Origin: Planctomycetota bacterium
GTDB taxonomy: Bacteria > Planctomycetota > UBA1135
Length of the DNA stretch: 35,993 bases
Direction of reading: 5' to 3'
NCBI GenBank assembly: GCA_027623295.1
Contig: JAQBXR010000022.1
Coordinates: 1 to 35,993, forward strand
The position numbers were made by a program, and so were the translations under genes. The notes under the pieces are model-generated. The model did no database searches. It was given only the letters and a program-made list of their open reading frames with translations, and was not told the origin of the DNA. Shown here in pieces: positions 8,085 to 16,400 of the stretch. Within the stretch, counting starts at the first letter, position 1. Every line of letters starts with the position of its first letter.

Positions 8085-9713
8085 CTAATCTTCTCCTTGG
8101 GTGCCGTGCAAAACTTCTTCGAGTGTGGTTTTCCCCTCAAGAGCAAGAGTTAGCCCGCGCTCACGCAAGGTACGCATTTTCCGCTTACGGGCCTCTTCAC
8201 GCAAGACCAAGGTACTCGGGTTCTTAAGGAATTCTTCCTTCATGGCAGCATCCATAGGTAGCACTTCATAGATTGCCGTGCGTCCAGAGTAACCAGTGAA
8301 GTGACAGGCCTCGCAGCCAGTGCCACGGGTGTATTCCTGGCCATGAGGAACCCCAAGCTGCTCACAGAGCTCAGCTTCAGGAATGTATTTCTCGGTGCAT
8401 TTCTGACAAACACATCGCACCAGGCGTTGCGCAACGATGCCTTCCATGGTGGCCGCAAGCAAGAATGGCTCCACTCCAAGGTCCACCATACGGGTGACCG
8501 TGGATGGCGCATCGTTGGTGTGCAAAGTGCTCAACACCAAGTGGCCGGTGAGTGCTGCCTCAACGGCAATCTGAGCGGTTTCCGGGTCACGAATCTCACC
8601 AATCATGATAATGTCCGGATCTTGCCGCAGCATGGTGCGCAAAATACTGGCATAGTTCACCCCAATCTCATCGTTCACCGGAACTTGAACGATGCCATCT
8701 AGGTCGTACTCCACCGGATCTTCCACGGTGAGTACTTTGGTTTCGGGATCGTTCACTTGTGACAGCAAAGAATACAAGGTGGTCGTTTTACCGGAACCGG
8801 TTGGACCAGTGACCAGAACGATGCCGTGCGGGAGGCTAATGAATTTCCGCAGCATGGCATCTTCATCTGGGGCCAAGCCAAGTACGCCAAGGTCAAGTTG
8901 CAGGTTGCGACGGTCAAGCAAGCGCAAAACCACACTCTCGCCACCTTGAGTCGGCACGGTAGACACGCGGAAATCAATGCGATGATTCTCCAGAATCATG
9001 TCAATCCGACCGTCCTGAGGCATCCGTGTTTCCGAGATGTCGAGGTCGGCCAAAACCTTAATCCGCGACACAATCGCAATGGCTAGGTGCGCGGGTGGCG
9101 GGTCAATCTCGTAAAGCACACCGTCGGAACGCATACGGATGCGGAATCCATTCTGAAAAGGCTCAAAGTGAATATCTGCAGCACGGTCACGCACGGCACG
9201 CGACAGGATGGATTCCAACAAGCGCACAATCGGAGCGGATTCACTGGCTTCCACTTCGGCTGCGATTTTGGCATCGGAAACCGCGCGGTATGCCTTTTCG
9301 ACCGCTTCGATCAAGGCCTCGGGGGCAGCAAGAACTGCCTCTACACGGCATCCGCTGATGCTTTCGAGATCACTCAAAAGTGGCAGAGTGTCTGGATCCG
9401 CAATCGCAACCCGTAACACGCCATTGGATTGGCTCAGCGGCAGGGCACCAAATGCGCGTGCGGTACCGCCATCAAGTAAAGAAATAGCATCTTCTTCGGG
9501 GCGCAAGTCCGCCGCCGACACCCACTCCAGCCCTTGCTGGATGGCCAGTCCACGCGAAAGGTCTTCCGAGGTAATGGCTTCCTTGGCGACCAGGATTTCC
9601 CCGATGCGACCGCCCATGCGCCGCTGTTCTGCCAGCGCCGCTTGCACTTGGCCCATCCCGATGACCCCAAGGTCTACCAAGATTTTACCAAGCATTTGAT
9701 GTGTTTCCGTCAT
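8085..9713 (-). CDS. Assembly ATPase PilB/GspE, copy 2
   Basis: This 542-residue hexameric ATPase should power pilus or pseudopilus extension. An N-terminal MshEN-like domain (about 5-150) includes GKILVDLGVIGMGQVQAAL, a region that binds c-di-GMP in some relatives. It is followed by DIHFEPFQNGFRIRMR and the Walker A GPTGSGKTTTLYSLL. The Asp box EDPVEYDL, the Walker B IMIGEIRDPETAQIA and the His box TLHTNDAP come next. A zinc-binding tetracysteine follows (CVCQKC, then GCEACHFTGY). All catalytic boxes are intact. It sits between pilT and pilC, so it is the likelier partner of PilC. Confidence 0.93.
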   Translation of the reverse strand: MTETHQMLGKILVDLGVIGMGQVQAALAEQRRMGGRIGEILVAKEAITSEDLSRGLAIQQGLEWVSAADLRPEEDAISLLDGGTARAFGALPLSQSNGVLRVAIADPDTLPLLSDLESISGCRVEAVLAAPEALIEAVEKAYRAVSDAKIAAEVEASESAPIVRLLESILSRAVRDRAADIHFEPFQNGFRIRMRSDGVLYEIDPPPAHLAIAIVSRIKVLADLDISETRMPQDGRIDMILENHRIDFRVSTVPTQGGESVVLRLLDRRNLQLDLGVLGLAPDEDAMLRKFISLPHGIVLVTGPTGSGKTTTLYSLLSQVNDPETKVLTVEDPVEYDLDGIVQVPVNDEIGVNYASILRTMLRQDPDIIMIGEIRDPETAQIAVEAALTGHLVLSTLHTNDAPSTVTRMVDLGVEPFLLAATMEGIVAQRLVRCVCQKCTEKYIPEAELCEQLGVPHGQEYTRGTGCEACHFTGYSGRTAIYEVLPMDAAMKEEFLKNPSTLVLREEARKRKMRTLRERGLTLALEGKTTLEEVLHGTQGED

Positions 9714-9719
9714 CTAGAT

Positions 9720-10799
9720 TTAACCGCCCATTGAAAGGCGTTGATTCAAGTCGTTTGGTAACTGGGCATAAGTCATGGCCGTTTCTCTGGTGATGGTTCC
9801 AGCATTCACTAGCTCAAGCAGGTGGTCATCCAACAGTTGCATACCAATCCGGCGCTGCGTTTGCATGACCGATGGAATCTTAAAAGTTTCACCCTTACGG
9901 ATGTGGTTCTCAATCGCAGAGTTGCGCACCATGATTTCGAACACACTAATACGACCGTTACCATCGGCGCGCTTTACCAGCACTTGTGAAACTACCGCCT
10001 GCAAGGAAACCGAAAGTTGTGCGCGCACTTGCTCTTGCGACTCCTTCGGATATTGGTCAATAATACGGTCGACCGTTCGCGCAGCACCCGTGGTGTGTAG
10101 AGTTCCGAACACCAAGTGACCGGTTTCTGCAGCGGTAATCGCAGCCGCAGTGGTTTCAAGGTCACGCATCTCGCCAAGCATGATGACGTCGGGGTCTTGA
10201 CGTAGAACGCGACGTAAAGCTTCCGTGAACGAGGACGTGTCTTCACCGATTTCGCGTTGGTTCACCACCGACATCATCGATTCATGCAAGAATTCAATGG
10301 GGTCCTCAAGGGTGATAATATGCTCCGAACGAGCTGCATTGATCTCGTGAATCAGGGCAGCAAGTGTGGTGGTTTTCCCAGAACCAGTCGGGCCGGTAAT
10401 CAGAATCAAACCACGCGGCAGGTGCGCCAATGCGCGCAGCACCGGTGGCGCACCAATCTGTTCAAAGGTCAAGCGATCCGACGGCAAACGGCGACATACC
10501 ATAGCCCAGGATTCACGCTGACGGAACACGTTAGCACGATAGCGGTCAGCGCCGTGTTCGAAACTGAAGTCACAGGAACCAGTGTCTAGCACCTCCTGGC
10601 GCTTTTTGATCGGGACGGTACCGAGGCAAATCTTCTCGGTGAACTCTGCCGTGAGAACCGCTTCGGAAAGCGGCTCTAGGGTTCCAGAAACACGCATCAT
10701 GGGGCGACGACGCGCACCAATGTGAAGGTCAGAGGCCTCAACCGCTGCCACAGTTTGAAGCCACTCGTCGAGCTGGCTATTGATGTTGACTTCACTCAT
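9720..10799 (-). CDS. pilT: Twitching motility / retraction ATPase PilT
   Basis: PilT powers retraction of type IV pili. The product is 359 residues from the ATG at 10799, whose start overlaps the preceding ATPase gene by eight bases. The open frame runs further upstream to 10940, but that part overlaps a well-conserved gene and lacks family similarity. Motifs are ASDLHIGARRRPMMRVSG (about 22-39), Walker A GPTGSGKTTTLAALIHEI, the Asp box ITLEDPIEFLH, Walker B VIMLGEMRDLETTAAA, and the His box TLHTTGAARTVDRIIDQYP. The last of these, with its RTVDRIID, separates PilT from PilB. A retraction motor argues for a true type IV pilus rather than only a type II secretion system. Confidence 0.93.
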   Translation of the reverse strand: MSEVNINSQLDEWLQTVAAVEASDLHIGARRRPMMRVSGTLEPLSEAVLTAEFTEKICLGTVPIKKRQEVLDTGSCDFSFEHGADRYRANVFRQRESWAMVCRRLPSDRLTFEQIGAPPVLRALAHLPRGLILITGPTGSGKTTTLAALIHEINAARSEHIITLEDPIEFLHESMMSVVNQREIGEDTSSFTEALRRVLRQDPDVIMLGEMRDLETTAAAITAAETGHLVFGTLHTTGAARTVDRIIDQYPKESQEQVRAQLSVSLQAVVSQVLVKRADGNGRISVFEIMVRNSAIENHIRKGETFKIPSVMQTQRRIGMQLLDDHLLELVNAGTITRETAMTYAQLPNDLNQRLSMGG

Positions 10800-12501
10800 G
10801 ACTTGATTCCTCGTTGGAACTTTTCGGGCTGGTGGAAGCACCAGCCATTTCTGGCTCATCTTCGGTCGGTGGAGCGACCTTAGTAATGCGTAAGACTTCT
10901 TCGACGGTGGTTTGGCCTGACTTCGCTTTGTCAATGGCATCTATGGAAATCGGAGTCCAATGCTTCGACTTGCCTGCAGCACGCACAAAATCGTTCGGGT
11001 CCTTGGCGTGGAATAAAGCTTCGCGCAACTCTTCTTTCATGTCGAGCCACTCAAAGGCGCCGATACGTCCGCGATAACCCGTGCCATTGCATTTGCGGCA
11101 TCCACGCGGGCGTTGCACTTGCTCACCTGGCTTGACCTGGAGAATCTCCTGATCTAACAAGCTGGCGTCTTCTGGCTCAGAGCATTCCTTGCACAAGCGT
11201 CGCATAAGGCGTTGCGCAAGAACACCCTGCAGGGAGGTCGCAATGAGGAATGGTGGCACCCCCATGTCGAGCAAACGAGTCACCGCGCTCGGGGCATCGT
11301 TGGTGTGCACGGTGCTAAAAACAATGTGTCCGGTCAAGGATGCTTGGATTGCGACTTCGGCGGTTTCGCGGTCACGAATCTCCCCCACCAACACCACGTT
11401 GGGCGCTTGGCGTAAGAAGGCACGGAGCACGCGCGAGAAATTCAAACCGATGCGTGGATGCACCTGGACTTGGTTGATCCCCGGAATGCGATATTCCACC
11501 GGATCTTCCACTGTCAGGATTTTCTTGTCCGGACGATTCAGCGTTTGCAAAGCCGCGTACAAAGTGGTGGTCTTTCCAGAACCGGTCGGGCCGGTGACCA
11601 GGAAGATGCCGTGCGGCCGCTCAATTAGCTTGCGGAACCAATCGTGGGCTTTCTCATTCAAACCTAACTCAGGCAGTGAAATGAGGTTGGCATCGGCGTC
11701 GAGCAGACGCATGACGCAGGTTTGCCCATTGTTGGTCGGCAACATAGAAACACGCACATCTAGGTTGCGGCCGAGTGCGATGTGTTCCAAACGTCCATCT
11801 TGAGGACGACGTTTTTCCGCAATATCCAAACCACCAGTCACTTTAAGGTGGCTAATCAGCGGTGCGAAGACATCGACCGGATGCTCAGCGTAAATTTTGA
11901 GCTTGCCGTCGATGCGCAAACGAATGCGCATGCGGTCGGCGAAGGGTTCAATGTGGATGTCCGAGGCACGCTGGTCGAGAGCGTCGTCAAACATCTTGTT
12001 CACCAGGCGAACGATGGGAGATTCATTATGAGAGCCATCTTGGCTCACTGGCTTCACCGCTCTACCACCGATGTCAGACTCACCATATACGCGAGTCAGG
12101 GCCGTCTTCAAGCCAGCTGGTGTAGTGAGTGCAAGCAGGACCTCGCGGTCGAGCAAAAAGTTCAGGGTGTCGACCACCACGGCTTTTTGCGGATCAGCCA
12201 CGGCAACCACCAACTTACCTTCCTTTTCGGCCACCGGCAGGGCTTCCAGTTCCCATGCCGCCTTGCCATCTAGCAGGCTAGTCAGGCGCTCGGGCGGAGT
12301 GCGCTCGGAGACGTCGACAAAGGGCAACACCGATTGTTTGGCGAGAGCACGAAATACCGTGATTTCGTCGGTAGCACCCTGCTCAATCAATGCCTTGCCA
12401 ATCAGGACCGTACGTTGGTTCTGAAGCGCCAAGGCAGCACGCAATTGATCCTCAGTGATCGCCTTGGCAGCGATCAGGATTTCACCTAGTAATTTCCTCA
12501 A
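10792..12501 (-). CDS. Assembly ATPase PilB/GspE, copy 1
   Basis: The 569-residue ATPase has an N-terminal MshEN-like domain (MRKLLGEILIAAKAITEDQL) and DIHIEPFADRMRIRLRIDG. Walker A GPTGSGKTTTLYAAL, EDPVEYRIPG, Walker B VLVGEIRDRETAEVA and the His box TVHTNDAPSAV follow. A four-Cys zinc site is present (LCKECSEP and GCRKCNGTGYRGR). It has a Pro/Ser/Glu-rich C-terminal tail of about 30 residues that copy 2 lacks. Two assembly ATPases flanking one PilT suggest either two extension motors on one pilus or two systems sharing PilC. Its ATG overlaps the stop of the DUF1573 gene upstream by four bases. Confidence 0.92.
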   Translation of the reverse strand: MRKLLGEILIAAKAITEDQLRAALALQNQRTVLIGKALIEQGATDEITVFRALAKQSVLPFVDVSERTPPERLTSLLDGKAAWELEALPVAEKEGKLVVAVADPQKAVVVDTLNFLLDREVLLALTTPAGLKTALTRVYGESDIGGRAVKPVSQDGSHNESPIVRLVNKMFDDALDQRASDIHIEPFADRMRIRLRIDGKLKIYAEHPVDVFAPLISHLKVTGGLDIAEKRRPQDGRLEHIALGRNLDVRVSMLPTNNGQTCVMRLLDADANLISLPELGLNEKAHDWFRKLIERPHGIFLVTGPTGSGKTTTLYAALQTLNRPDKKILTVEDPVEYRIPGINQVQVHPRIGLNFSRVLRAFLRQAPNVVLVGEIRDRETAEVAIQASLTGHIVFSTVHTNDAPSAVTRLLDMGVPPFLIATSLQGVLAQRLMRRLCKECSEPEDASLLDQEILQVKPGEQVQRPRGCRKCNGTGYRGRIGAFEWLDMKEELREALFHAKDPNDFVRAAGKSKHWTPISIDAIDKAKSGQTTVEEVLRITKVAPPTEDEPEMAGASTSPKSSNEESSHE

Positions 12502-13697
12502 CGGGAGGACCGAATTCGGGCGTTCACCATGATCTCTTTCTGCGCCACACTGGATCCTTCCGGATAAGTAATGCGCAAGACTCCGTTGTAGCTTCCTGCT
12601 GGCGCATCTTCGCCAATCAAGAGCTTCACGCTGTAATGCTGCTCTGCGGTTATGGTGACCAACTCCGCTTGCATGACCTTGTTTGCATCGCCGAGGATTT
12701 CCAAAGTTGGAACCGGAAGTTTGATCGCACCACGCGTAGACTCGATTTTAATCGTGCGACTCTTAGCCTTTCCTTGATCAAAGATGCCGAAAGCAACCCG
12801 ACTGGAAGGCGCGTACTTCACGGCGCCTAGAACTTCCGCGTTGACCATGAACTCAAGTTCCACGCCCAAGTCAGTTTCACCAATGAAGCTGCTCGACGTG
12901 CGGCCTTCCGTCATATCCGAACCAGCAACCACGCGGAAGGACCGAATCACGCGGCCATCGTCCGTCTTTTCAACACCATCTAACTGCTCAATCAAAACGC
13001 CTGGAGGCGTGCGCTTCCAACGAGTAATCTTGAAGTCCTCCATGGCTGTGACTTTGACGATTTCCTCAGGGGCCGCATCGCGCAAAGTACCGGAAAGAAT
13101 CGATCCGAACTGCACCACAGTCGGGTCCATGACAAACACCGGAGTGATGTGCGTCTGCACGCTTAAGGTAACCCGGCGAGACAAGAAATTACCACGCACG
13201 GTAATCGTCGATGCCTTATCATCTTTATAACGGCCGGCATCAAAAGTCGCGGCGATGGCACCTCGGGCGCCAGCAGGGATTGGCTTGTTCAGCGGCCAGG
13301 CCTTCCCTTCCACTTCCAAATCCCAATCGGGACGCGTGAAGGCCTCGGTGCAACCGCAGGAGGTGTCCAGCTCAAATAGAATCACCGGGTCGGGGCCCTC
13401 GACTAAGAATGGGAACTCCAGCGGGTAAGTGTGATGCTGGAATACACCGCCAAGATCGATCTTGATGGAATCAAACTTCAAATCGCTCTTCGAGCCACCG
13501 CCCACCAAAGGCTCAAACAGTTCTGCCTCGTCAGGGCCATGGTCATGACCGGCGTGGCTGTCTTGGTTGGCCTGGTTGGCTTGGCTTTCCGGGGAAGGGG
13601 TGCCCTCTGGCGCAGCACCATTGGCTTCTCCCCCGCAGGAGAGCAGGACGGGAAGCATGCCGAGCAGGATGAGGCTAATCAGGTGGCGCATTTTCAT
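12498..13697 (-). CDS. DUF1573-domain lipoprotein, second of the pair
   Basis: The 399-residue protein has a lipoprotein signal (SLILLGMLPVLLSC, lipid Cys at about residue 21) and a low-complexity Asp/His-rich linker. A DUF1573-type Ig-like domain (about 70-170) contains LGGVFQHHTYPLEFPFLV and the family's paired-Cys LFELDTSCGCTEA. The rest (about 170-399) is a series of beta-sandwich-like segments. DUF1573 proteins are envelope proteins of unknown function, abundant in Planctomycetota and Bacteroidota. The gene overlaps its paralogue upstream and the PilB gene downstream. That location suggests a surface or pilus-associated role, but this is inference. Confidence 0.8.
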   Translation of the reverse strand: MKMRHLISLILLGMLPVLLSCGGEANGAAPEGTPSPESQANQANQDSHAGHDHGPDEAELFEPLVGGGSKSDLKFDSIKIDLGGVFQHHTYPLEFPFLVEGPDPVILFELDTSCGCTEAFTRPDWDLEVEGKAWPLNKPIPAGARGAIAATFDAGRYKDDKASTITVRGNFLSRRVTLSVQTHITPVFVMDPTVVQFGSILSGTLRDAAPEEIVKVTAMEDFKITRWKRTPPGVLIEQLDGVEKTDDGRVIRSFRVVAGSDMTEGRTSSSFIGETDLGVELEFMVNAEVLGAVKYAPSSRVAFGIFDQGKAKSRTIKIESTRGAIKLPVPTLEILGDANKVMQAELVTITAEQHYSVKLLIGEDAPAGSYNGVLRITYPEGSSVAQKEIMVNARIRSSR

Positions 13698-14736
13698 CTT
13701 CTTTCGTCTTCTTTACAGCCCCAAACACGCGCATGCGACGTTCGAGAACTTCAGATTTCCCCGTCGGGTCGGTATAGGGCAGGCTGAGGATGAGCTCCCC
13801 ACCGATGTGTTCAGACCCCGGGGTTATTCCCAACTGTACCCGATAACGGCTTCCTTCAACTACGGTTTCTATGCGAACTACCGCGTCAGGTAGACCTTTG
13901 GTAACCACCTGGGGCAATTCCAGGCGCCCAGCACGCACGCCAACCTCGACTTGTGTAAAAAACTCCACACTCTGATTAAGTTCGCCGAGCAGGATCTTTT
14001 CGTCGGGGATGGTCCACAGCAGCCCTGCCACGCGATAACTCACCGGTACTGTGAAGGCAAAACCCTCTTGGTCGGTACCGAGATTGAGGACCCCAAAATG
14101 CTGACCCTCTGCAGTCGTCGGCGGCAACACGACCTGAAAGGTGTGCTGCTTTTTCGATTCCAAGCTTGGCAGTCCACGCACCTGAAGAGGAGGGGCGGCG
14201 CCAAGCAAGGAGGTCATCTGGAAAGGCTCCTGCCCCACCACGGTCAACTGCACTACTTGCTCGATATCGCCCTGTACCTGGCCGAAATCGGCAAATCGCG
14301 GGGTCACCTCGAACCATGGGCGCAACCAACTTTGCACCTCCAGTTTCAGGGGGAGGCCGAGGCCGCTTCCAGTGAGGTCCACGCCAGTGAATTTGCGGCC
14401 CTGGAATCCTGCCGTGTGGTAATCCACGACCAAAACCCCTTCGGTTCCTGGCGCCAGCACCGTGCCTAAGGGAACAAACTCGCCATTTACCGTGAGCCGT
14501 GGCTGTAGGCACCCACAGTCTGGAAGCGCAGTATCAATGCGTACTTCACTCCCGGTGACGCGGAATGGAAATTCCAAGGGCACCACCTCGCCGGCCCAGA
14601 GTTCGCCTAAATCGATCACTGGCTGTGCAAAGCTGAGTCCATCTGGGGCCGGACTGTCAGAGCATGACGTAGTCCAGCTCAGGCATAAGATGGCGAGCAA
14701 ATGAAAAAGACGTGCAGGAAGGGATTGCCTATTCAT
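13675..14736 (-). CDS. DUF1573-domain envelope protein, first of the pair
   Basis: From the ATG at 14736 the product is 353 residues: MNRQSLPARLFHLLAILCL is a signal sequence ending near TTSC, a weak lipobox. It is followed by a DUF1573 domain with VIDLGELWAGEVVPLEFPF and the paired-Cys ALPDCGCLQPRL. It resembles the downstream paralogue along its length, so a tandem duplication is likely. An in-frame ATG at 14757 would add seven residues. I prefer 14736 because GGGAAG lies a suitable distance upstream and the protein then begins with a normal signal peptide. It is the promoter-proximal gene of the long pil/CNNM/rsmA run and is divergent from the lipoprotein gene at 14760. Confidence 0.78.
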   Translation of the reverse strand: MNRQSLPARLFHLLAILCLSWTTSCSDSPAPDGLSFAQPVIDLGELWAGEVVPLEFPFRVTGSEVRIDTALPDCGCLQPRLTVNGEFVPLGTVLAPGTEGVLVVDYHTAGFQGRKFTGVDLTGSGLGLPLKLEVQSWLRPWFEVTPRFADFGQVQGDIEQVVQLTVVGQEPFQMTSLLGAAPPLQVRGLPSLESKKQHTFQVVLPPTTAEGQHFGVLNLGTDQEGFAFTVPVSYRVAGLLWTIPDEKILLGELNQSVEFFTQVEVGVRAGRLELPQVVTKGLPDAVVRIETVVEGSRYRVQLGITPGSEHIGGELILSLPYTDPTGKSEVLERRMRVFGAVKKTKEDENAPPD

Positions 14737-14759
14737 CGGTGACTTCCCAATATACATAT

Positions 14760-15350
14760 GTGCGTGCCCCGTTGCCGATTCTATTAGCCTTAGCTCTGAT
14801 TCCTGGAGCCTGTCAGGTTTGCCCTCCCGCGACCAAAGCCTTGGTCCTTGCGCCGAACTTCCAGAATGCCGAGCTGGCTGGCCAAAGTTTCTTCGCCGCC
14901 ATGTCTTGCGACGACGCTGGTGCGGAATATCGTTGCCTGGGCGAACCGCTCAAGGATCGTTATGGCGCGACTTTGGATTTATATCTTCTCGCGCGCCCTC
15001 AAATCCGTGAAGATATTGGCACCACCGCCGGCCAAGCTTGGCGCCTGAAGCCTTTGCGTATGGAGCAAGCGGAACCCGGCACTCTGATTTGGTGGGGCAT
15101 CGGCGCCCGTGAAATCGTCGGCCTGGTCATGCTCCCGCAATACTTTTACGACGTCACCGAATCCGACGGCCGCCGCACCGGGAGCATTCTCGAGCAGTCC
15201 CCCGACGCCTTGCTGCAATTGGAAGGCCGACACCTGATTCTCGACCTAGCGGATCCCGCGCTGCGCAGCCTTGGGAGAAATCCTGACATCAGCGATTTCC
15301 ATTTGGGTACCGAATGGAAAATCGCAGACTTCCGTTCTCCTGAGGAGTAG
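14760..15350 (+). CDS. Lipoprotein of unknown function
   Basis: The open frame starts at 14712, but a GTG at 14760 gives a clean lipoprotein: MRAPLPILLALALIPGAC with the lipid Cys at residue 18, 196 residues in all. The upstream part would overlap the divergent DUF1573 gene and lacks signal features. The mature domain is mixed alpha/beta, with FFAAMSCDDAGAEYRCL, GTLIWWGIGAREIVGLVML and HLILDLADPALR. The pattern of a lipoprotein screened for a regulated or bound ligand is suggestive only; I recognise no family. No Shine-Dalgarno is visible. The start is only 23 bases from the divergent DUF1573 start, so any promoters must overlap both genes. Confidence 0.65.
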   Translation: MRAPLPILLALALIPGACQVCPPATKALVLAPNFQNAELAGQSFFAAMSCDDAGAEYRCLGEPLKDRYGATLDLYLLARPQIREDIGTTAGQAWRLKPLRMEQAEPGTLIWWGIGAREIVGLVMLPQYFYDVTESDGRRTGSILEQSPDALLQLEGRHLILDLADPALRSLGRNPDISDFHLGTEWKIADFRSPEE

Positions 15351-15362
15351 GAAGTCCGCGAT
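15321..15362. terminator. Long hairpin at the convergent gene ends
   Basis: ATCGC (15321-15325) and GACTTCC (15327-15333) pair with GGAAGTC and GCGAT (to 15362) across one A-C mismatch. An inner CTCC/GGAG stem closes on TGA. The hairpin lies over the end of the plus-strand lipoprotein gene, just past the stop of the minus-strand thioredoxin gene. On the minus strand it is followed by TTTCC, so it may terminate the thioredoxin operon. No good T tract follows on the plus strand. Confidence 0.5.
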
Positions 15363-15384
15363 GTAAGAGGTGGTCTTTCGCGCC

Positions 15385-16374
15385 TTAGAGGCCAGAGACT
15401 AAATTGTAAGCGGATTCCATAGCCGCAGAAATCGCAGTACCCTGCGCCTTCTGCATTAAGGACCGCAAGCTTTTCTTTGCCTTATCGGAATCGCCAGAAA
15501 AGGCTTGTTCCATGGCATCCAAACGCTTTTCATCAAGCTGCATTAACGACTTGATCTCGGCATCTTTCTTCCAAGTTTTCAGTATTGCTGTCCACTCGTC
15601 TGCAGCTGGTGCACCCTTGTAGACCATAATGCGCGCTTCGATGTAGTCGGCCGCTTCTTGATAGCAACCATCTTTACCCAAAGTTGCAATGTAATCGTTT
15701 TGGGCATTCACCCGCACGCCAAATTTCTCCTGGAAGTTCTGCACTTCTCCCAGCTTTAAGGGGTCTTCAACAAATCGTTTGAGCAGGCTTTCGCTTTCCT
15801 TCCAAACTTTCCCCATCTCCCCTTTCTCAGCCATTGCAGCGGCTTTGTTGAGGAATTCAGGGTGCTCACCAATATTCCATTGGTCAGACATCCGCTCGGC
15901 ATCCTCCAAAGCCTTATCCAACATGCCTTCCCAACCACCATTTCCAGGATGGCCTTGCCACACGATGGTGCCAGTGTGGTCAATCAAGAAAGCGGAAGGG
16001 ATGCCACTCACACCAAAAGCGCGCTTACCTTTCGCGCCAGTGCCAATGGGATAAGTCATGCCATGCGTTTCGATATGCTTCTCAACCGTGCCGGAAGCTT
16101 CATCGGAAAGCGCGAGGATCGTGAGTCCTTTCGATTCGTATTCTTCCCAGACCTTCACGAGGTGTGGGATTTGTGAGGTGCAAGGGCCTCACCAAGTGGC
16201 CCAAAACTCGACCAGCACGACACGACCGCGAAGCTCCGCCAAGGATTGACCAGCGGGGTCGTTGAACCAGTCTTTGGCTTGGATTTCTGGCGCTTTAGCA
16301 CCAACAGGCAATTGCGCGGATGCTTCGGCGCTGCCGAAAGCAAGAACCACTGCACAGAGTAGGGCAAGTTTCAT
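15385..16374 (-). CDS. Periplasmic TlpA-like thioredoxin, predicted selenoprotein (UGA = Sec62)
   Basis: Read through an in-frame TGA at 16189-16191, the gene is one 329-residue protein. It has a signal peptide (MKLALLCAVVLAFGSAEASA) and a TlpA/AhpC-like thioredoxin domain (about 22-160) with VGAKAPEIQAKDW, VVLVEFWATW-[UGA]-GPC, GVSGIPSAFLIDHTG and GTIVWQGHPG. An alpha-helical C-terminal extension of about 165 residues follows. The TGA occupies exactly the first Cys of the WCGPC redox site; Cys65 is intact. No other stop breaks the 990-base frame. A hairpin 20-44 bases downstream fits bacterial SECIS rules. A Sec-Cys pair would make a strongly reducing periplasmic thiol-disulfide enzyme. A conventional caller would split it and start the second half at a GTG (16158). 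The alternative is a nonsense-mutated Cys enzyme, which the hairpin argues against. Confidence 0.85.
16145..16169 (-). promoter_or_regulatory. Candidate bacterial SECIS element of the thioredoxin gene
   Basis: In the mRNA, UCCCA pairs with UGGGA (5 bp), then comes a C-C mismatch, then ACCU pairs with AGGU (4 bp), closing on the pentaloop CGUGA. The loop begins 29 nucleotides after the UGA, and its second base is G. The published bacterial SECIS pattern asks for a G among the first two loop bases and a UGA-to-loop distance of roughly 16-37 nucleotides; both are met. The hairpin lies within the coding sequence, as is normal in bacteria, and would recruit SelB. Confidence 0.75.
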
Positions 16375-16400
16375 GCCCTGCACTCTATCACTGGCCGCCC

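Noticed and set aside
16155-16383. Treating the thioredoxin region as two genes: a 64-residue secreted peptide and a separate protein starting at a GTG at 16158
   Set aside because: Both parts are in the same frame, split only by a TGA at the redox Cys; the second part lacks its own signal peptide and the first half of the thioredoxin fold.
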